Shown in pieces: positions 41,838 through 43,463 of a stretch of DNA of 43,463 bases. The stretch lies in NCBI GenBank assembly GCA_900540235.1, contig UQEY01000016.1, forward strand, positions 1 to 43,463, given 5' to 3'. Made by a program: the position numbers and the translations under genes. Numbering within the stretch: position 1 is the stretch's first letter; each line of letters opens with the position of its first letter. The DNA is from an uncultured Eubacteriales bacterium. Its GTDB lineage: Bacteria; Bacillota; Clostridia; Oscillospirales; Acutalibacteraceae. Below the pieces are notes generated by a model. It saw nothing but the letters and a program-made list of their open reading frames with translations, was not told the DNA's origin and ran no database searches.

Positions 41838-43052
41838 TCACAATTCAAATTCATTCGTAATACCCATCAGCATATCCGTGTTTCGTTTGACATAATACAT
41901 TTCGGTTATCTCCGAAGTTGTGTGTCCGAGTAAGTCTGCCACCTGCCTCGGTGTTAACGCTTTTACCGTTCCGTCATCTGCTCGCACGCCTGTTACAAGC
42001 TTTGTTGCGAAGGTGTGGCGCAAACTGTGTAAGCCTTTTTTCTCGATTCCTGCCGCATCGAGTATGGAATAAAACCGTTTTCGCAAGTTCAACGGTCTTG
42101 TAAAGTTTCCGTCTGCATCGGGTATCAACGGTGCATCCTCACCGAAATATCGCTCGTTGCGTAATTCGATAATCGCTTGTATTGCAGTTTCGTTTAAGGG
42201 TACGATACGCTTGCTTGAAGCGGTTTTCAGCTTGCCAACGACGATTTCCCGTCCGCTTTTTCGCTCTGTTCCGTCACGCTTTTGTGCTTCTTTAACACCT
42301 CTTTGTATGTGCATCACTTTCTTTTCAAGGTCTATGTCGCTGTTGATTAAACCTAACGCTTCAGCGGTTCTGAGTCCCGTGTTCAGCATAAGAATATATG
42401 CTGATGCTTGACTGTGTTTCGGCTTGCCTGAAGGGTACTTCTTGTATGCTTCCGCTTTGAATTTTTCAATTTCCTCATCGGTGAATACGGTTATCGTTTC
42501 GCATACGGGAAGCACTTCTTTGTTTTGCTTTGCAAGATAATTTGACTTTTTTATTGTCGGCACAGCGTTCATTGGATTCTTTTTTATGAATTCTTCACGC
42601 ATAAGATAATCAAAGTATTCATTGAGCAGATTGTATGTTTGCTTGACTGTTGAGAATGAATATCCCTTGTCGGTCAGCGTACTAATCAGCCTCTTAATCT
42701 CTGCACCTGTTATGTTAGAAACAATGAGTTTACCCAAGTAAGGGACGATTTGATTTTTGTAAATCTGCTCGTTGCGGTCATAGGTTACTCGCTCAACATT
42801 CGGGTACTTAAACACTTGCAGGTAATTAAGCAGGCTGTCTTTTACAGTCTTGTTACCCTCAATGGCGTCGATGATTTCTTCTTCAAACTTGGTTATGTAG
42901 TCCGTCATTTTCTTGTTGACTTCGGCTTTGGTGGTGCCGGAAAAGCTCTTGCGTTTTCGCTCGCCTTTCTCATCCTTGTACCAAACCACGCCACCCCATC
43001 TGCCGTCCGTTCGTTTGAATGCATTGCCGTTTGTCAGCAGTTGTTTTTGCAT
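41838..43052 (-). CDS. int: Tyrosine recombinase (phage/ICE-type integrase)
   Basis: Site-specific integrase, 404 residues from ATG 43052 (AAAGGAG 8 bases upstream; a start at 43073 has none). The N-terminal AP2-like arm-binding region (GRWGGVVWYKDEKGERKRKSFSG, about residues 14-40) is followed by a SAM-like core-binding domain (SLLNYLQVF, KPYLGKLIVSNITGAEI-like) and the catalytic domain with R228 (NTGLRTAEALGL), H342-R345 (HSLRH), H377 (LLGHTT) and the nucleophile Y386. Transcribed towards tRNA-Trp, it marks the end of an integrated element whose rest lies beyond the window. Slightly higher GC than the neighbours supports transfer. Confidence 0.93.
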   Translation of the reverse strand: MQKQLLTNGNAFKRTDGRWGGVVWYKDEKGERKRKSFSGTTKAEVNKKMTDYITKFEEEIIDAIEGNKTVKDSLLNYLQVFKYPNVERVTYDRNEQIYKNQIVPYLGKLIVSNITGAEIKRLISTLTDKGYSFSTVKQTYNLLNEYFDYLMREEFIKKNPMNAVPTIKKSNYLAKQNKEVLPVCETITVFTDEEIEKFKAEAYKKYPSGKPKHSQASAYILMLNTGLRTAEALGLINSDIDLEKKVMHIQRGVKEAQKRDGTERKSGREIVVGKLKTASSKRIVPLNETAIQAIIELRNERYFGEDAPLIPDADGNFTRPLNLRKRFYSILDAAGIEKKGLHSLRHTFATKLVTGVRADDGTVKALTPRQVADLLGHTTSEITEMYYVKRNTDMLMGITNEFEL

Positions 43053-43463
43053 TTTATCACTCCTTTCGCACACACAATATCACAAACCTTTTTCAATATC
43101 CAGACCAAAGATTGTGTGCTTGCTTTAGTTGTTTTCGCTTCAAAAAGCCGTCACAAATCGCCCACAAGCCGTTTTTTGTTTTAGTCCGACAGTTACTCTG
43201 CTTTAGATTGAACTCGTCAAATTTTGCTTATAGCGTTGCCAAAATATCTTGATTTTTAATCATCATACCGCAACGCTCAAGTGAATACGCAAAAGCCTTG
43301 ATTTTCTGCGAAAAACAGCCTTTACTGCATACGAATTTCATATCATACGCAAAAGTATTACGAATTGAAAAGCCGACAGGCTTTGCCGGACGGCGTTTTC
43401 GGGCATTTCAACGCCCGAAAATCATACCCCTTTATCCTGCTTTAAAATCGACGGCTTGAAATC
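43053..43463 (-). other. Element DNA upstream of the integrase with an interrupted frame and hairpins
   Basis: No clear gene. On the minus strand one frame is open from 43407 to 43093 (105 codons) except for a single TAA at 43230-43228; it holds a possible 37-residue start MKFVCSKGCFSQ at 43341 and, after the stop, KFDEFNLKQSNC to KQAHNLWSGY. ATACGCAAAAG occurs twice (43285-43295, 43345-43355). Two adjacent hairpins (43371-43395 GCCGACAGGC/GCCGGACGGC, and TTTTCGGGC/GCCCGAAAA at 43396-43421) close the left part. No excisionase is seen. Confidence 0.4.

Noticed and set aside
42750..43184. 144-residue plus-strand frame opposite the integrase N-terminus
   Set aside because: Shadow of the integrase gene, without a ribosome site.

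Overview
The window looks like chromosomal DNA of a low-GC, anaerobic, probably gut-dwelling Clostridia species of the Ruminococcaceae/Oscillospiraceae type. This is inferred from gene content: a SCIFF peptide with its maturase, Rex, a PPi-type phosphofructokinase, a tepA-ylzJ-spoIIIE gene order, acetate kinase and lactate dehydrogenase, a 4-hydroxybutyrate-type CoA-transferase, and Thr-rich surface-protein linkers. The species cannot be named from the sequence alone. TTG start codons with good ribosome binding sites are common (holA, ackA, tepA, the CoA-transferase, scfA, the decarboxylase).

Layout. 1-6116 (+): the 3' part of a lacZ-type GH2 beta-galactosidase, then comEC, holA and an RNase M5-like Toprim gene. 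6103-7164 (-): tmcAL, divergent from 7271-8749 (+) ackA and a ydbC-like gene. 8894-14027 (+): alaS, a HIT protein, a phosphoribosyltransferase, ldh and lepB. 14325-15086 (+): a secreted fibronectin-III protein. 15134-19646 (-): an aconitase, NAD-isocitrate dehydrogenase, rex and unknown-gene operon, with a good promoter and a Rex-like operator at the transcription start. 19857-24089 (+): tepA, ylzJ-like, uppP-like and ftsK/spoIIIE. 24156-28644 (+): a YgiQ-type radical SAM protein, comEA-like, a split comF and a GH18-like lipoprotein. 28712-29123: a decayed hicB and tRNA-Leu(UAG). 29247-30453 (+): a Pro-rich BclA-like protein and a two-TM protein. 30498-32852 (-): a CoA-transferase and a stand-alone E2-type acyltransferase, divergent from 33084-35825 (+), a GH110-like galactosidase and PPi-type PFK. 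35875-39355 (-): a membrane protein, an Orn/Lys/Arg decarboxylase, and the scfA-scfB ranthipeptide pair. 39437-41638 (+): tRNA-Leu(CAG), a small gene plus a Thr-rich membrane protein, tRNA-Met/Ile2 and tRNA-Trp. 41639-43463: the integrase end of an integrated element beside tRNA-Trp.

How the parts fit. The metabolic genes describe a fermenter that makes acetate and lactate, hydrolyses beta- and possibly alpha-galactosides, uses PPi-linked glycolysis, and runs the oxidative citrate-to-2-oxoglutarate branch under likely redox control by Rex. Three competence genes (comEC, comEA, comF) are present, but comF is split by a one-base frameshift and ComEC has lost the recognisable metallo-beta-lactamase motif, so DNA uptake may be altered or lost.

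The observation I rate highest is the unannotated 48-residue SCIFF precursor at 37332-37478 (-). It has Ser at position 32 and Ser at position 37, where the characterised SCIFF peptides, as I recall them, have the cross-linked Cys32 and Thr37, while its maturase appears intact. Other leads are an 11-bp perfect inverted repeat around the -10 of the tRNA-Met/Trp promoter, the Rex-like site in the aconitase promoter, a cytosolic GH110-like enzyme fused into an operon with PPi-PFK, and the integrated-element boundary at tRNA-Trp.
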